From JACNKV01 sp964645915 (lineage in GTDB: Bacteria > Fidelibacterota > Marinisomatia > Marinisomatales > JACNKV01): a DNA stretch of 64,000 nt. Where the stretch lies: NCBI GenBank assembly GCA_964645915.1, contig CAZYDH010000005.1, positions 1 to 64,000 of the forward strand, read 5' to 3'. The notes beneath the pieces are model-generated. The model had not been told where the DNA came from, ran no database searches, and saw only the letters and a list, made by a program, of their open reading frames with translations. Of the stretch, positions 45,631-54,623 are shown piece by piece. The number at the start of each line of letters is the position of its first letter. The stretch's first letter is position 1. The translations under genes were made by a program, and so were the position numbers.

Positions 45631-47844
45631 TTAGAAATTGTTTATAATATTATTTAACGTTTTACTAGATCTCATCGCTGAATCAGCTTTTAAGTCATCA
45701 GGCAAAAAATAACCGTCAATGTTTTGTGAAATTCCTTCAGTTGACATAAGTTCATCTAGAATAATATTTTCATTTATATCCAATAATTCTGTAAGACTCT
45801 TAAATTGATTAGCAAGGTGGAGATCATCTTTTTGCTCAGTTATTGCTTGAGCCCAATACTTAATCAAGTAATAATGGCTGATAGGATTGCCGGGTTGTCC
45901 AACAACTCTTGCAGGCGATTTCCTATGATCTAAGTATAAAGAATTAGCGGTATCTAAGGCTGAAGTAAATACTTCAACTTGTTTATTTGAACTTCGCTGT
46001 GCAATAAAACGTAATGATTCAGCTAAAGCTAAGAATTCACCAAGAGAATCCCACCTTAAATGACCTTCTTTAGTAAATTGTTGAACATGCTTTGGGGCTG
46101 ACCCACCTGCACCTGTTTCAAATAACCGTCCACCAGCAATTAATGGAACAATCGATAGCATTTTTGCCGAAGTGCCTAATTCCAGAATAGGAAATAAGTC
46201 TGTTAAGTAATCTCGTAGAACATTACCCGTTGCGCTAATTACATTCTCGCCTTTACGGATTTTTTTTAGTGTGAACTTCATTGCCTCTCTTGGTGCTAAG
46301 ATATAATAATCAATATCTTTATTCTTGTTGTAGAGGGGTAAATAATTGTTAACTTTTTCAATAATATTTGCATCATGAGACCGATGGGCATCAAGCCAAA
46401 ATACTAACGGATTACCGGTTATTTTTGCTCGTTCAACTGCTAATTTGACCCAATTATTAATAGGAATGTCTTTTGTTTTGGATAATCTCCAAATATCATC
46501 TTTCTCCACATGATGTTCCATCAAAACATTACCGCTCGAATTTTTTACTTGTATCAGTCCATCTTCTTCTATTTCAAATGTTGTTGGGTGAGAGCCATAC
46601 TCTTCAGCTTTTTGGGCCATCAATCCCACGTTAGAAACATTTCCCATCATTTCAACATCAAATTGCCCATTCAGTTTACAATCTTCTAAAATTTCGTTGT
46701 ACATTGTAGCGTAGCATCGGTCAGGGATTACAGCTTTACATTCTTGTAATTCTCCACTTGGATTCCACATCTGTCCACCATCACGAATCACAACCGGCAT
46801 TGATGCATCTATAATGATGTCATTAGGTGCATGAAGATTTGTAATACCTCTGTCAGAATCTACCATTGCAAGATCCGGGTTCTTCTTATATGTCAAGAGT
46901 ATATCTTCTTTTATTGTATTCTCTGTGTCTTGTGGTAATTGCTTAATTTTTGTATAAAGATCACTCAAACCCAGATTAGGGTTTACTCCGATTGCTTCAA
47001 AAATATATTTATGTTTTAGAAACACATCTTTAAAATACTCTTCTACACAGCACCCAAACATTATAGGATCAGATACTTTCATCATCGTTGCTTTTAGGTG
47101 AAGCGAAAACAACAATCCCTTTTCTTTTGCGTTTCTAATTTCATCGGAATAAAAATCAGCTAATATTTTTCGGGATATAAATGAAGAATCAATCACTTCC
47201 TGATTCAGAGCATCAAATGTATTTAAAACGTTTACAACTCCATCTTTTGATTGATATTCAATCGTGACTGTATCATCTTTCTCGATAATAATAGATTGTT
47301 CATTACCATAAAAATCATTATCAGACATACATGCTACATGGGCTTTAGAATCTTTTGAATATGGTTTTAATTTATGTGGATTCTTTTTCGCAAAATTCTT
47401 GACAGATTCTGCAGCTCTACGATCCGAGTTTCCTTCCCGTATGACAGGATTAACCGCTGAACCAAGACATTTTGAATACCGTTCCTTAATTTTATTTTCT
47501 TCTTCTGTCTTTGGCTCTTCAGGATAGTCGGGAATATTAAATCCTTTATTTTGAAGTTCAATAATACATTCTTTCAACTGTGGAATAGATGCTGAGATAT
47601 TTGGTAATTTAATAATATTACCATCGGATTTCTTTACAAGCTCACCTAAATATTTTAGATCATCTTCAATTTTCTGTTCGGGGTTTAGATAATCAGGGAA
47701 AGATGATAGAACTCGCCCGGCAAGTGATATATCTTTTGAAAGTATATTAATATTTACTTTTTTTGCGAATGCTTTTATTATGGGGAGTAATGATCGTGTA
47801 GCTAGAGCGGGTGCTTCGTCAGTAATCGTCCAGATGATATCCAT
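45631..47844 (-). CDS. icd: Monomeric NADP-dependent isocitrate dehydrogenase
   Basis: 737 residues, the length of the monomeric (IDH-II) class, not the 410-residue dimeric enzyme. It starts IIWTITDEAPALATRSLLP, as this family does, and includes NPVIREGNSDRRAA (substrate serine and arginines), HVACMSDNDFYGNEQS, a VSDPIMFGCCVEEYF segment, and GGRLFETGAGGSAPKHVQQF in the C-terminal part. It oxidises isocitrate to 2-oxoglutarate, making NADPH. It is tightly spaced with fmdB (1-base overlap) and obgE. Confidence 0.95.
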   Translation of the reverse strand: MDIIWTITDEAPALATRSLLPIIKAFAKKVNINILSKDISLAGRVLSSFPDYLNPEQKIEDDLKYLGELVKKSDGNIIKLPNISASIPQLKECIIELQNKGFNIPDYPEEPKTEEENKIKERYSKCLGSAVNPVIREGNSDRRAAESVKNFAKKNPHKLKPYSKDSKAHVACMSDNDFYGNEQSIIIEKDDTVTIEYQSKDGVVNVLNTFDALNQEVIDSSFISRKILADFYSDEIRNAKEKGLLFSLHLKATMMKVSDPIMFGCCVEEYFKDVFLKHKYIFEAIGVNPNLGLSDLYTKIKQLPQDTENTIKEDILLTYKKNPDLAMVDSDRGITNLHAPNDIIIDASMPVVIRDGGQMWNPSGELQECKAVIPDRCYATMYNEILEDCKLNGQFDVEMMGNVSNVGLMAQKAEEYGSHPTTFEIEEDGLIQVKNSSGNVLMEHHVEKDDIWRLSKTKDIPINNWVKLAVERAKITGNPLVFWLDAHRSHDANIIEKVNNYLPLYNKNKDIDYYILAPREAMKFTLKKIRKGENVISATGNVLRDYLTDLFPILELGTSAKMLSIVPLIAGGRLFETGAGGSAPKHVQQFTKEGHLRWDSLGEFLALAESLRFIAQRSSNKQVEVFTSALDTANSLYLDHRKSPARVVGQPGNPISHYYLIKYWAQAITEQKDDLHLANQFKSLTELLDINENIILDELMSTEGISQNIDGYFLPDDLKADSAMRSSKTLNNIINNF

Positions 47845-48104
47845 TAATTATCCTTTTTTGATGTCTTTGTTTTTGGGGTTTTATTTGTACTTTTATTTTT
47901 ATTTAATGAAGTATTTGTTTTATTTTTTTTATAATCGGTTAAGTAGAAACCTTTACCTTTAAAAATCAATCCTGATCCACCACTTACCAACCGTCGAATC
48001 GTTGACCCACAAAGTGGACAAACTGTTAAAGGTAAATCGGACATAGATTGAAAATGTTCAAAGTGATGATCACATTTCATACATTTATAATCATAGGTAG
48101 GCAT
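47844..48104 (-). CDS. FmdB-type zinc ribbon protein
   Basis: 86 residues. Starts MPTYDYKCMKCDHHFEHFQS with the second Cys pair in CPLCGSTIRRLVSGG, the FmdB/CxxC_CxxC_SSSS family. A Lys/Thr/Asn-rich tail follows. It is a small regulatory-type protein of unclear role. It overlaps the icd start by one base. Confidence 0.85.
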   Translation of the reverse strand: MPTYDYKCMKCDHHFEHFQSMSDLPLTVCPLCGSTIRRLVSGGSGLIFKGKGFYLTDYKKNKTNTSLNKNKSTNKTPKTKTSKKDN

Positions 48105-48149
48105 TCTTATCCTGTGCTTTTAATATATTTATATTTTAAATCTAAAAGA

Positions 48150-48626
48150 TTAATGATATTTTAGATTTAAGCACTCTAATACATTTTTTGGAACATACTG
48201 TTCAATATCACCACCTAATTTAGCTACATCCTTCACAACCGTAGAATTAAGGTGGATATATTTTTCATCCGGCATCATTAATAATGTAGTTACTTTTGGA
48301 TTTAGATGGTAATTCATCATCGCCATTTGAAACTCAAATTCAAAATCGCTAACGTGGCGTAATCCTCGAATTAAAGCAACAGCTTCATTCTCTTTTGCAA
48401 ATTCTACGATTAGGCTATCTGTAGAACTTACACTTATATTTGGAATGTCTCGTGTACATTCCTTAATCATTTTGACTCTTTCTTCAGTAGAAAAGAACGG
48501 TTCCTTTAAAAAGTTCTCTGCTACAACGAATATTAGTTCATCGAACAACTTTGAAGCTCTGTTTGCAATATCTATATGCCCATTATGAATCGGATCAAAT
48601 GTCCCGGGATATATGATTTTTTTCAT
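48150..48626 (-). CDS. coaD: Phosphopantetheine adenylyltransferase
   Basis: 158 residues. It makes dephospho-CoA from 4'-phosphopantetheine and ATP. Motifs are YPGTFDPIHNGHIDIANRA (nucleotidyltransferase HxGH), LIRGLRHVSDFEFEFQMA and LNSTVVKDVAKLGGD. It overlaps rsmD by 4 bases, a pairing common across bacteria. Confidence 0.95.
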   Translation of the reverse strand: MKKIIYPGTFDPIHNGHIDIANRASKLFDELIFVVAENFLKEPFFSTEERVKMIKECTRDIPNISVSSTDSLIVEFAKENEAVALIRGLRHVSDFEFEFQMAMMNYHLNPKVTTLLMMPDEKYIHLNSTVVKDVAKLGGDIEQYVPKNVLECLNLKYH

Positions 48627-49132
48627 GATTTACTCCATATTGCCAGTTTTGTATCACCATATTTTTTTTCACGATCACCGATAATTGAATTATCTTTTGA
48701 TTTAGCTTCCAATACAAAACGACCATTATTATTTAAATTGTTGATGCATAATTTAACAAGTTTTGGAAGTGTATATACACTATAAGGTGGATCAGCTATA
48801 ATAATATCAAATTGTTCATTTGAATTTAAGTATTTGAATACATCTTGTCGGAACACATTAAAATTAGTTTTTTGAAATAATTTGACGTTTTGCTGGAGCA
48901 TGTTAACCACAGTTGTATTATTTTCCACAAATGTTACAGTGTCTGCTCCTCTGCTAGCTGCTTCAAAACCTAAAATACCCGTTCCTGAAAACAAATCGAG
49001 AACCGACATATCTGTCAGATCACCGAGAATATCAAAAAGACTTTTTCTGATTCTTGTTTGCGTCGGTCTATACGGTAAGCTCTGGACAGTTTTTATTTTT
49101 TGTCCTTTATATATTCCAGATAAAATATTCAT
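48623..49132 (-). CDS. rsmD: 16S rRNA (guanine966-N2)-methyltransferase RsmD
   Basis: 169 residues. The start MNILSGIYKGQKIKTVQSL and YRPTQTRIRKSLFDIL are typical, with SAM motif VLDLFSGTGILGFEAASRG and catalytic DPPY in IIADPPYSVY. It methylates G966 of 16S rRNA. Directly upstream of coaD. Confidence 0.94.
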   Translation of the reverse strand: MNILSGIYKGQKIKTVQSLPYRPTQTRIRKSLFDILGDLTDMSVLDLFSGTGILGFEAASRGADTVTFVENNTTVVNMLQQNVKLFQKTNFNVFRQDVFKYLNSNEQFDIIIADPPYSVYTLPKLVKLCINNLNNNGRFVLEAKSKDNSIIGDREKKYGDTKLAIWSKS

Positions 49133-49137
49133 TGAAA

Positions 49138-50679
49138 TTAGTCTGTAGAAATCGACAGATAAAATACGGTGATAAACTCGAAAGTATTAGGGTCTCTTCT
49201 TAATTTGACTTGTTCAACTGTTAAATTTCTTGATAATGAAGTAATATAGTTTAATTCTTCCACCGGAAGACTTTTTGATAACACTTTAACCATTATAGGA
49301 ATGAAAGTGCTTTGTGATGAAAGAGGTTTATGAAATACAGCTGTGGGATATTCTTCTATAATCTTTTCCATAAGTATTTCTACAGATAATGAATCATTTT
49401 TGAAATTATCCACGTCTCGGTTTACAATAAACGTTTTTGGTTCTATCCCAATAGAATCTTGGATATTTACTAACAGAGAATCATTTCGGATGAGTAGAGT
49501 TTCAATATTTGTTGGGATAATACTTAACAGTATTTCATCGATAGCAGGATTTTTAAAACTAACGATTGTATCTTGCTCATCTGTCTTAATCGATTCTATA
49601 CCGTTGTCGAATAGATTAAAAATAGCGAGATCGCTTAAAGACTCTCTGTTATTTAAATAAATAAGTCCGGCAAACATAATAACTAACGTTAGAAAAATAT
49701 AAATTGGGCTATGTTTGCTTTCCTTTGATTTAGTCTGACTACTCATAATTTGCTTAGATTTTTTCTTTGGTTTTTTTGGTTCTTTAATCATTTTAGGAAT
49801 CCAGTTATTAATCTTTGAAACATTAAAAAAATTAATATTAGACTTATTATTTGAAAAGTTAATCAAGACAGCTAATAAATTTAATTCACCCGAAGTTGAA
49901 CTCTTGGGGACTGATACACCTTCCATTACGATTGAATTTATAAAAGATAACTGTTTAAAAGATTTAGATTCCCATTTGGATAATTTATTGTCCGACACAA
50001 CATCCATCAGGTTAAAGGTAAGATTATTGAAATCACTTTCATCAGAAGATTTAGAATAACCTGAAATTTGCAAATCACCGGATTTAAACTTAATACGACC
50101 AAGGGAACACCTATTATTACCTCGATAAATATATTGATATGACTGTTTATCGTCAAAAACATATACTGTGTCATTAGTATTCAAATCAAATAAAGGTGTG
50201 GTAGCAGATCCCATCCAAACAGGGATTCCGCTATGCTCAGAGATTGTAAGTTTAACTATTTCTATTAAATATAAATTGCATTCGACTAATAAATACTGAT
50301 TTGATGTATTAGGATAAGTTTGAACAAATAAATTCGTATTATCTTTATAATTCTTTCCCCACTTTTGTTCTTGCCTCCATAGAAAATAATCATATAGATC
50401 ATCATAATGTAGATGATCCGGAGTAATAATTAATTCTTCATTAAGGAGATCGCGGTGTACAATAATTGAAACTTCTTTTCCATGTAATCGGATTGTTTCG
50501 ATCAATTGATTGAAAGCAATTTCAATCGTAGAATTTATTTCTGTTTCTCTTTGATATAATGAAGATATAGATACGTTAAAAGAGACTGTGCATAAATTGG
50601 TTAATACTTTTTTATTATCCGAAGTATTGGACCATTCTGCACAAACAAGATGGGTATCGGTTATGAGTAAAGATACCAC
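49138..50679 (-). CDS. Bitopic membrane protein, PilM/GspL-like layout, function unknown
   Basis: 513 residues: a cytoplasmic part of ~320 residues, a Lys-rich stretch (KEPKKPKKKSKQ), one membrane helix (IYIFLTLVIMFAGLIYL, ~324-342) and a periplasmic part of ~165 residues. The N-terminus (VSLLITDTHLVCAEW) and the cytoplasmic part resemble, in layout only, the actin-like domain of GspL or a PilM-PilN fusion. GTG at 50679 is the start. It lies 9 bases after another single-helix protein and 5 bases before rsmD; the neighbouring ComEA-like and DprA genes make a competence or pilus link thinkable. I do not recognise the family. Confidence 0.5.
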   Translation of the reverse strand: MVSLLITDTHLVCAEWSNTSDNKKVLTNLCTVSFNVSISSLYQRETEINSTIEIAFNQLIETIRLHGKEVSIIVHRDLLNEELIITPDHLHYDDLYDYFLWRQEQKWGKNYKDNTNLFVQTYPNTSNQYLLVECNLYLIEIVKLTISEHSGIPVWMGSATTPLFDLNTNDTVYVFDDKQSYQYIYRGNNRCSLGRIKFKSGDLQISGYSKSSDESDFNNLTFNLMDVVSDNKLSKWESKSFKQLSFINSIVMEGVSVPKSSTSGELNLLAVLINFSNNKSNINFFNVSKINNWIPKMIKEPKKPKKKSKQIMSSQTKSKESKHSPIYIFLTLVIMFAGLIYLNNRESLSDLAIFNLFDNGIESIKTDEQDTIVSFKNPAIDEILLSIIPTNIETLLIRNDSLLVNIQDSIGIEPKTFIVNRDVDNFKNDSLSVEILMEKIIEEYPTAVFHKPLSSQSTFIPIMVKVLSKSLPVEELNYITSLSRNLTVEQVKLRRDPNTFEFITVFYLSISTD

Positions 50680-50688
50680 TATAACCGT

Positions 50689-51435
50689 TTACCGTGCCCA
50701 GCTTAACAGTCCGTCATCAACATATCCGTGGTTTTCAGCTTTAAAAGAAAATATAAGATATCTGTTTTCTTTATAAACTCCATCAATTGGACTGGATATT
50801 CTTATTTTATCGTCTTTAATCTCTATTTTATAAGGATTATAAGTTAGCGGACAATTAAAAAAGGACGAATCAGGCATATAGGTATCGTAATAAGACACGG
50901 ATTCAACACGCTCAATAGGTTCTTCTCCTAATACTTCACGAAATGATGGTTCATGAATGATTTCAGATAAAGTCTTTTTTTGAATATAAATCGTATCATT
51001 TCTTGTAAGTTCCTCTGAGAACACAACCACAGTCATTGTTGTATCGTTTATTGTATCCCTGCGAGATTTTTGAAAACCAAATGTTGTATCATATTCAACG
51101 TCAAAACCTTTAGGAATTTTTACAAGTATTTTCTCTCCCAACAAGGATAATACTTGTTCATTTATATAGGTCGAATCAGCTGTAAGTGAGTCACGTACTG
51201 CATTTACAATATTCATTGCATATAAACCGTTTACTGAATATTTATTGGTAAGCTGGTGATAAAATGTTTCAATATTATATATATCTTCTAATCGAAAATG
51301 ACTTTCATCTTCAATTATTGCTTCTTCTTCCCAAATTCCCACAGGTACATATATCACGAATATTAAAAATACGATCATCAATACGATAACAAGTTCAAGT
51401 AGGTCTGTAATTCTTTGTCTCTTTTTCTGATTCAT
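50689..51435 (-). CDS. Single-pass membrane protein of unknown function
   Basis: 248 residues. A short basic N-terminus (MNQKKRQRITDLLE) precedes one membrane helix (LVIVLMIVFLIFVIYVPVGIW); the rest is periplasmic, rich in Asp, Thr and Ser, with no Cys ligands or catalytic motif that I recognise. A NxDTI/DTTM-rich segment (RDTINDTTMTVVVFSEEL) suggests beta structure. Its start overlaps the ComEA-like stop by 4 bases; next comes the GspL-like gene, so the two are probably partners. Confidence 0.45.
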   Translation of the reverse strand: MNQKKRQRITDLLELVIVLMIVFLIFVIYVPVGIWEEEAIIEDESHFRLEDIYNIETFYHQLTNKYSVNGLYAMNIVNAVRDSLTADSTYINEQVLSLLGEKILVKIPKGFDVEYDTTFGFQKSRRDTINDTTMTVVVFSEELTRNDTIYIQKKTLSEIIHEPSFREVLGEEPIERVESVSYYDTYMPDSSFFNCPLTYNPYKIEIKDDKIRISSPIDGVYKENRYLIFSFKAENHGYVDDGLLSWAR

Positions 51436-51839
51436 TTCTTTCCCTCTAAAATAGTAACCCTTTTTACCAATTCTTCAAATGTTTTTGGTCCAATCCCCTT
51501 TACATGAACTAAATCTTCAATCGACTTGAAATTTCCATATTCTTCTCGATAATGAATAATTCTCTCAGCTGTTACCGGACCAATTTTTGGAAGAGTCATT
51601 AATTCAGCTTTATTTGCAGTGTTAATATTAACGATTTCATTCGATTCATTTGTAGTATTTTCTTGATGTTTTTCACTTTCGTTTTCAATGTTATCTGCGA
51701 TAATCGAAAATTGGTTTTCTGTCATATTATCGACAGTTGGATTGTAAAAGAATCCATTTCTGATACCACCAACAATCAAACCTATTACTGCTGCTGTAAA
51801 AATAAATATCCAAACGTTTTGTTCTTGTTTGGTAAACAT
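51432..51839 (-). CDS. ComEA-like helix-hairpin-helix protein
   Basis: 135 residues. An N-terminal membrane helix (VWIFIFTAAVIGLIVGGI) and an acidic linker precede two helix-hairpin-helix motifs: NINTANKAELMTLPKIGPVT with AERIIHYRE, then FKSIEDLVHVKGIGPKTFEEL. This is the ComEA DNA-binding domain anchored in the membrane. It binds double-stranded DNA during uptake. It sits between dnaJ and two uncharacterised membrane proteins; dprA is 7 kb further on. Confidence 0.82.
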   Translation of the reverse strand: MFTKQEQNVWIFIFTAAVIGLIVGGIRNGFFYNPTVDNMTENQFSIIADNIENESEKHQENTTNESNEIVNINTANKAELMTLPKIGPVTAERIIHYREEYGNFKSIEDLVHVKGIGPKTFEELVKRVTILEGKK

Positions 51840-51843
51840 GTGA

Positions 51844-52971
51844 TTAAAGATCTATTTTTTGAAAAGTTGTTTGTTGTTTTGTTGCTTTACTCAATTCTGA
51901 AAATAATTTCTTTTCCTCCCTTGATAATTTTCCTGGAGTCTTAATTTGGATGCGAACTAATTGGTCTCCTCGTTGACTACCACGAAGCCTTGGATAACCC
52001 TTTCCTCTCATTCTTAGCACCTGTCCGGCTTGAATTCCGTTGGGTATACCTAATTTAGCTTTTCCTTCAATAGTCGGGATTTCGATCGTATCACCTAATG
52101 CTGCTTGAGAAAACGAAATAACTGCTTCGATCAAAACATCATCACCATTTCTTGCAAAGTGTGGATGATCTTTTTCCTCAAAAAAGACAAGAAGATCGCC
52201 CGGATGGATGCCTTTACCACCTTTATTCCCTTGTCCGTCTAAAGTCATATAGTTTCCAGATGCAACGCCTTTTGGAACTTTGACATTTATTTCTACCGAT
52301 TTCTTTTGTATTCCATTCCCGTTACATGTCTTGCAGGGATTCTCTATTATTGTCCCTTCACCACTACAAACGGGACAGTCACTCACAACAACTGATTGTC
52401 CAAAAAATGTTTGTGTAGCTCGTCGTACTTGACCACTTCCACCACAATGTCGGCACGTTGTAGGTTTTGCTCCTTCTTTCGCACCACTGCCATCACAATC
52501 AATACAAATTTCATTTCTACGAATCCGTATCTGTTTATCTGATCCGTTTAAAATCTCTAATGGAGTTAGTTGTATTGTTACTCTAAGATCTTTTGCTTTT
52601 CGTGATTGTCTTCTTCCATGAGAGCTACCACCTCCAAAAATATCTTGAAATGGATTATGACCCCCAAAAATATCTCCAAATTGACTAAAGATATCATCCA
52701 TAGACATATGAATCCCGCCAAATCCTTGTGGACCTCCACCTGTATCTCCCATGCCTACTCCTGCGTGACCAAATTGATCATATCGGGCACGTTTATTTTC
52801 ATCTCTTAATACTGAGTATGCTTCTGCGGCTTCTTTAAATTTTACCTCAGCATTTTTATCTCCCGGGTTTCTATCCGGGTGGTATTTCATGGCAATTTTA
52901 CGATATGCCTTTTTAATTGAATCCTTTGAGTCAGATTTATTGACCCCAAGGATATCATATAAATCCTTCAT
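51844..52971 (-). CDS. dnaJ: Chaperone DnaJ
   Basis: 375 residues, complete DnaJ: J domain with HPD in YHPDRNPGDK, Gly/Phe-rich linker (FGGIHMSMDDIFSQFGDIFGG follows), four zinc motifs (CIDCDGSG, CRHCGGSG, CPVCSGEG, CKTCNGNG) and the C-terminal substrate-binding region. Co-chaperone of DnaK. Start overlaps the grpE stop by 4 bases. dnaK is not in the window. Confidence 0.95.
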   Translation of the reverse strand: MKDLYDILGVNKSDSKDSIKKAYRKIAMKYHPDRNPGDKNAEVKFKEAAEAYSVLRDENKRARYDQFGHAGVGMGDTGGGPQGFGGIHMSMDDIFSQFGDIFGGHNPFQDIFGGGSSHGRRQSRKAKDLRVTIQLTPLEILNGSDKQIRIRRNEICIDCDGSGAKEGAKPTTCRHCGGSGQVRRATQTFFGQSVVVSDCPVCSGEGTIIENPCKTCNGNGIQKKSVEINVKVPKGVASGNYMTLDGQGNKGGKGIHPGDLLVFFEEKDHPHFARNGDDVLIEAVISFSQAALGDTIEIPTIEGKAKLGIPNGIQAGQVLRMRGKGYPRLRGSQRGDQLVRIQIKTPGKLSREEKKLFSELSKATKQQTTFQKIDL

Positions 52972-53525
52972 AATTTATTCACAATCACTTTTGCGTGTCT
53001 TAACACACGGTCTTTATAGCTATATCCTTTTTCAAATACTTCTAATATCTCGTCATCATGCTTGCCTTCTTCTGACTTTGCCATCATCGCATTATGTAGT
53101 TCAGAGTCAAGCATGTCTCCAATTTCTCCAAATGCTTCTACTTCTATTTTTTCTAAAAAGTTAAGAAGCTTAGACTGAACCATTTCTATACCTTTTTTCA
53201 ATGAATCACGGCTTTCATCTTTATGAGTATCCCAAGCATTAAGAAACCGTTCAAAATCGTCAATTACAGGAAGAAGTTTTTCAATGATGTCTTCTCCTTC
53301 ATATTTCAACAATCCTTGTATCTCACGTTCTTTACGACGACGAAAATTGTCAAATTCTGCTTTTAAACGTAAATGTTTATCTTCCAGTGCTGCATGTTGT
53401 ATCGTTATTTCTTTTAGCAACTTTGCATCTTTTGATATCCTTTTTGCACTGCTTTTTTTCTGTGGACTCTTTGATTTGGCAGTTGATTTCTTTTTTACTT
53501 CTTTTTTCTGTTTATCAGCAGACAT
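52968..53525 (-). CDS. grpE: Nucleotide exchange factor GrpE
   Basis: 185 residues. A Lys/Ser-rich N-terminus (KKKSTAKSKSPQKKSSAK) is followed by a coiled coil (LRLKAEFDNFRRRKEREI) and the beta-wing (GEIGDMLDSELHNAMM, VFEKGYSYKDRVLRHAKV). It releases ADP from DnaK. Overlaps hrcA by 11 bases and dnaJ by 4. Confidence 0.93.
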   Translation of the reverse strand: MSADKQKKEVKKKSTAKSKSPQKKSSAKRISKDAKLLKEITIQHAALEDKHLRLKAEFDNFRRRKEREIQGLLKYEGEDIIEKLLPVIDDFERFLNAWDTHKDESRDSLKKGIEMVQSKLLNFLEKIEVEAFGEIGDMLDSELHNAMMAKSEEGKHDDEILEVFEKGYSYKDRVLRHAKVIVNKL

Positions 53526-54546
53526 GAGTAATGATCTCCGAGAAATGTTCTAAAATAGTTTTAATATTGTTGTAAGGAATTCTTTTGGGTCCAAAGATGG
53601 CCAATTTTCCTTCAAGATACTCGCTTTGAAATTTCGTAGATAAGATAGAAAAATCATTAAACGTCTTATCTTTATTTTCTTCACCTATTAACATCATTTT
53701 GTTATTAATAATATTCTCTGATGTTAATATTCTTTTTATTTTTTGGGTTTCTAAAGCGTTTAGAAATGTTTGCATTTTATTTACTTGCTGAAAATCCGAG
53801 TGTGAAAATAAAAATTGATTTGAGGATGTATAAATAAGATTATTAGTCGGAAATGAAAAGGATTCTCTTGGATGCTGTAATAATATTTGAACGATTTCAT
53901 GATTGTATACAATCGTATTTCTAAGTCGATGATGTGCGGTCTGTTGTATATCTTTTAGAGATACTCCGGTTAGATATTCATTAAGTATTTGATTAATTAT
54001 CAACAAGTCATTATTATCGATGGTAATTTCTAAATTAAACACCATCGATCGAATAATACCAGAATCCATAGCTAACACAACCATAATTCTATCTGAGGAA
54101 AGAGGAATACACTCTATATTTCTCAATATCCCCTGTTGAACTTCTGAAACAAGAACAACACCAAATAATTTCGTAGCTTTTGCTAACATAGTAGCAGTTG
54201 CCTGCATCAATTCTTCAATATTTAAAGATAACTTATTTAACGCAGAAGACCATTCATCAACAGAATCTGCATACGATGATGAATCTTCCATCAAATGGTC
54301 AACATAATATCTGTATCCTAAATCTGTGGGGATTCGTCCCGAAGAGGTAAATGGTTGTTTAATTAATCCCTTCGATTCTAAGGCAGCAAGCGCATTTCTG
54401 ATCGTAGCCGGACTAATATTTAGATGAAAATGGTTCCTTAAATATTCAGACCCAATTGGACGATTTTTAAGTATATATTCCTCAACAGTTAGTTGAAATA
54501 TTTCTGTTTCTCTTTTTGTTAAATGGATGTGATCAATATGATTCAT
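53515..54546 (-). CDS. hrcA: Heat-inducible transcription repressor HrcA
   Basis: 343 residues. N-terminal winged helix (LTKRETEIFQLTVEEYI...RPIGSEYL, ISPATIRNALAALESKGLI, SGRIPTDLGYRYYVD) typical of HrcA, then GAF-like and dimerisation parts. It represses heat-shock genes by binding CIRCE. No CIRCE (TTAGCACTC-N9-GAGTGCTAA) is found in the 77 bases before this gene. Heads hrcA-grpE-dnaJ. Confidence 0.92.
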   Translation of the reverse strand: MNHIDHIHLTKRETEIFQLTVEEYILKNRPIGSEYLRNHFHLNISPATIRNALAALESKGLIKQPFTSSGRIPTDLGYRYYVDHLMEDSSSYADSVDEWSSALNKLSLNIEELMQATATMLAKATKLFGVVLVSEVQQGILRNIECIPLSSDRIMVVLAMDSGIIRSMVFNLEITIDNNDLLIINQILNEYLTGVSLKDIQQTAHHRLRNTIVYNHEIVQILLQHPRESFSFPTNNLIYTSSNQFLFSHSDFQQVNKMQTFLNALETQKIKRILTSENIINNKMMLIGEENKDKTFNDFSILSTKFQSEYLEGKLAIFGPKRIPYNNIKTILEHFSEIITHVC

Positions 54547-54623
54547 AACATAAAAATTAGTCTGATTGCTTTTTCTATGTCAATATGAGAATTTGGTTAT
54601 TAAATGAGATTTAAAATAATGGG

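Noticed and set aside
48165..48185. CIRCE-like half site (AAGCACTCTAAT)
   Set aside because: No matching GAGTGC half follows at the right spacing, and it lies inside the coaD 3' end.
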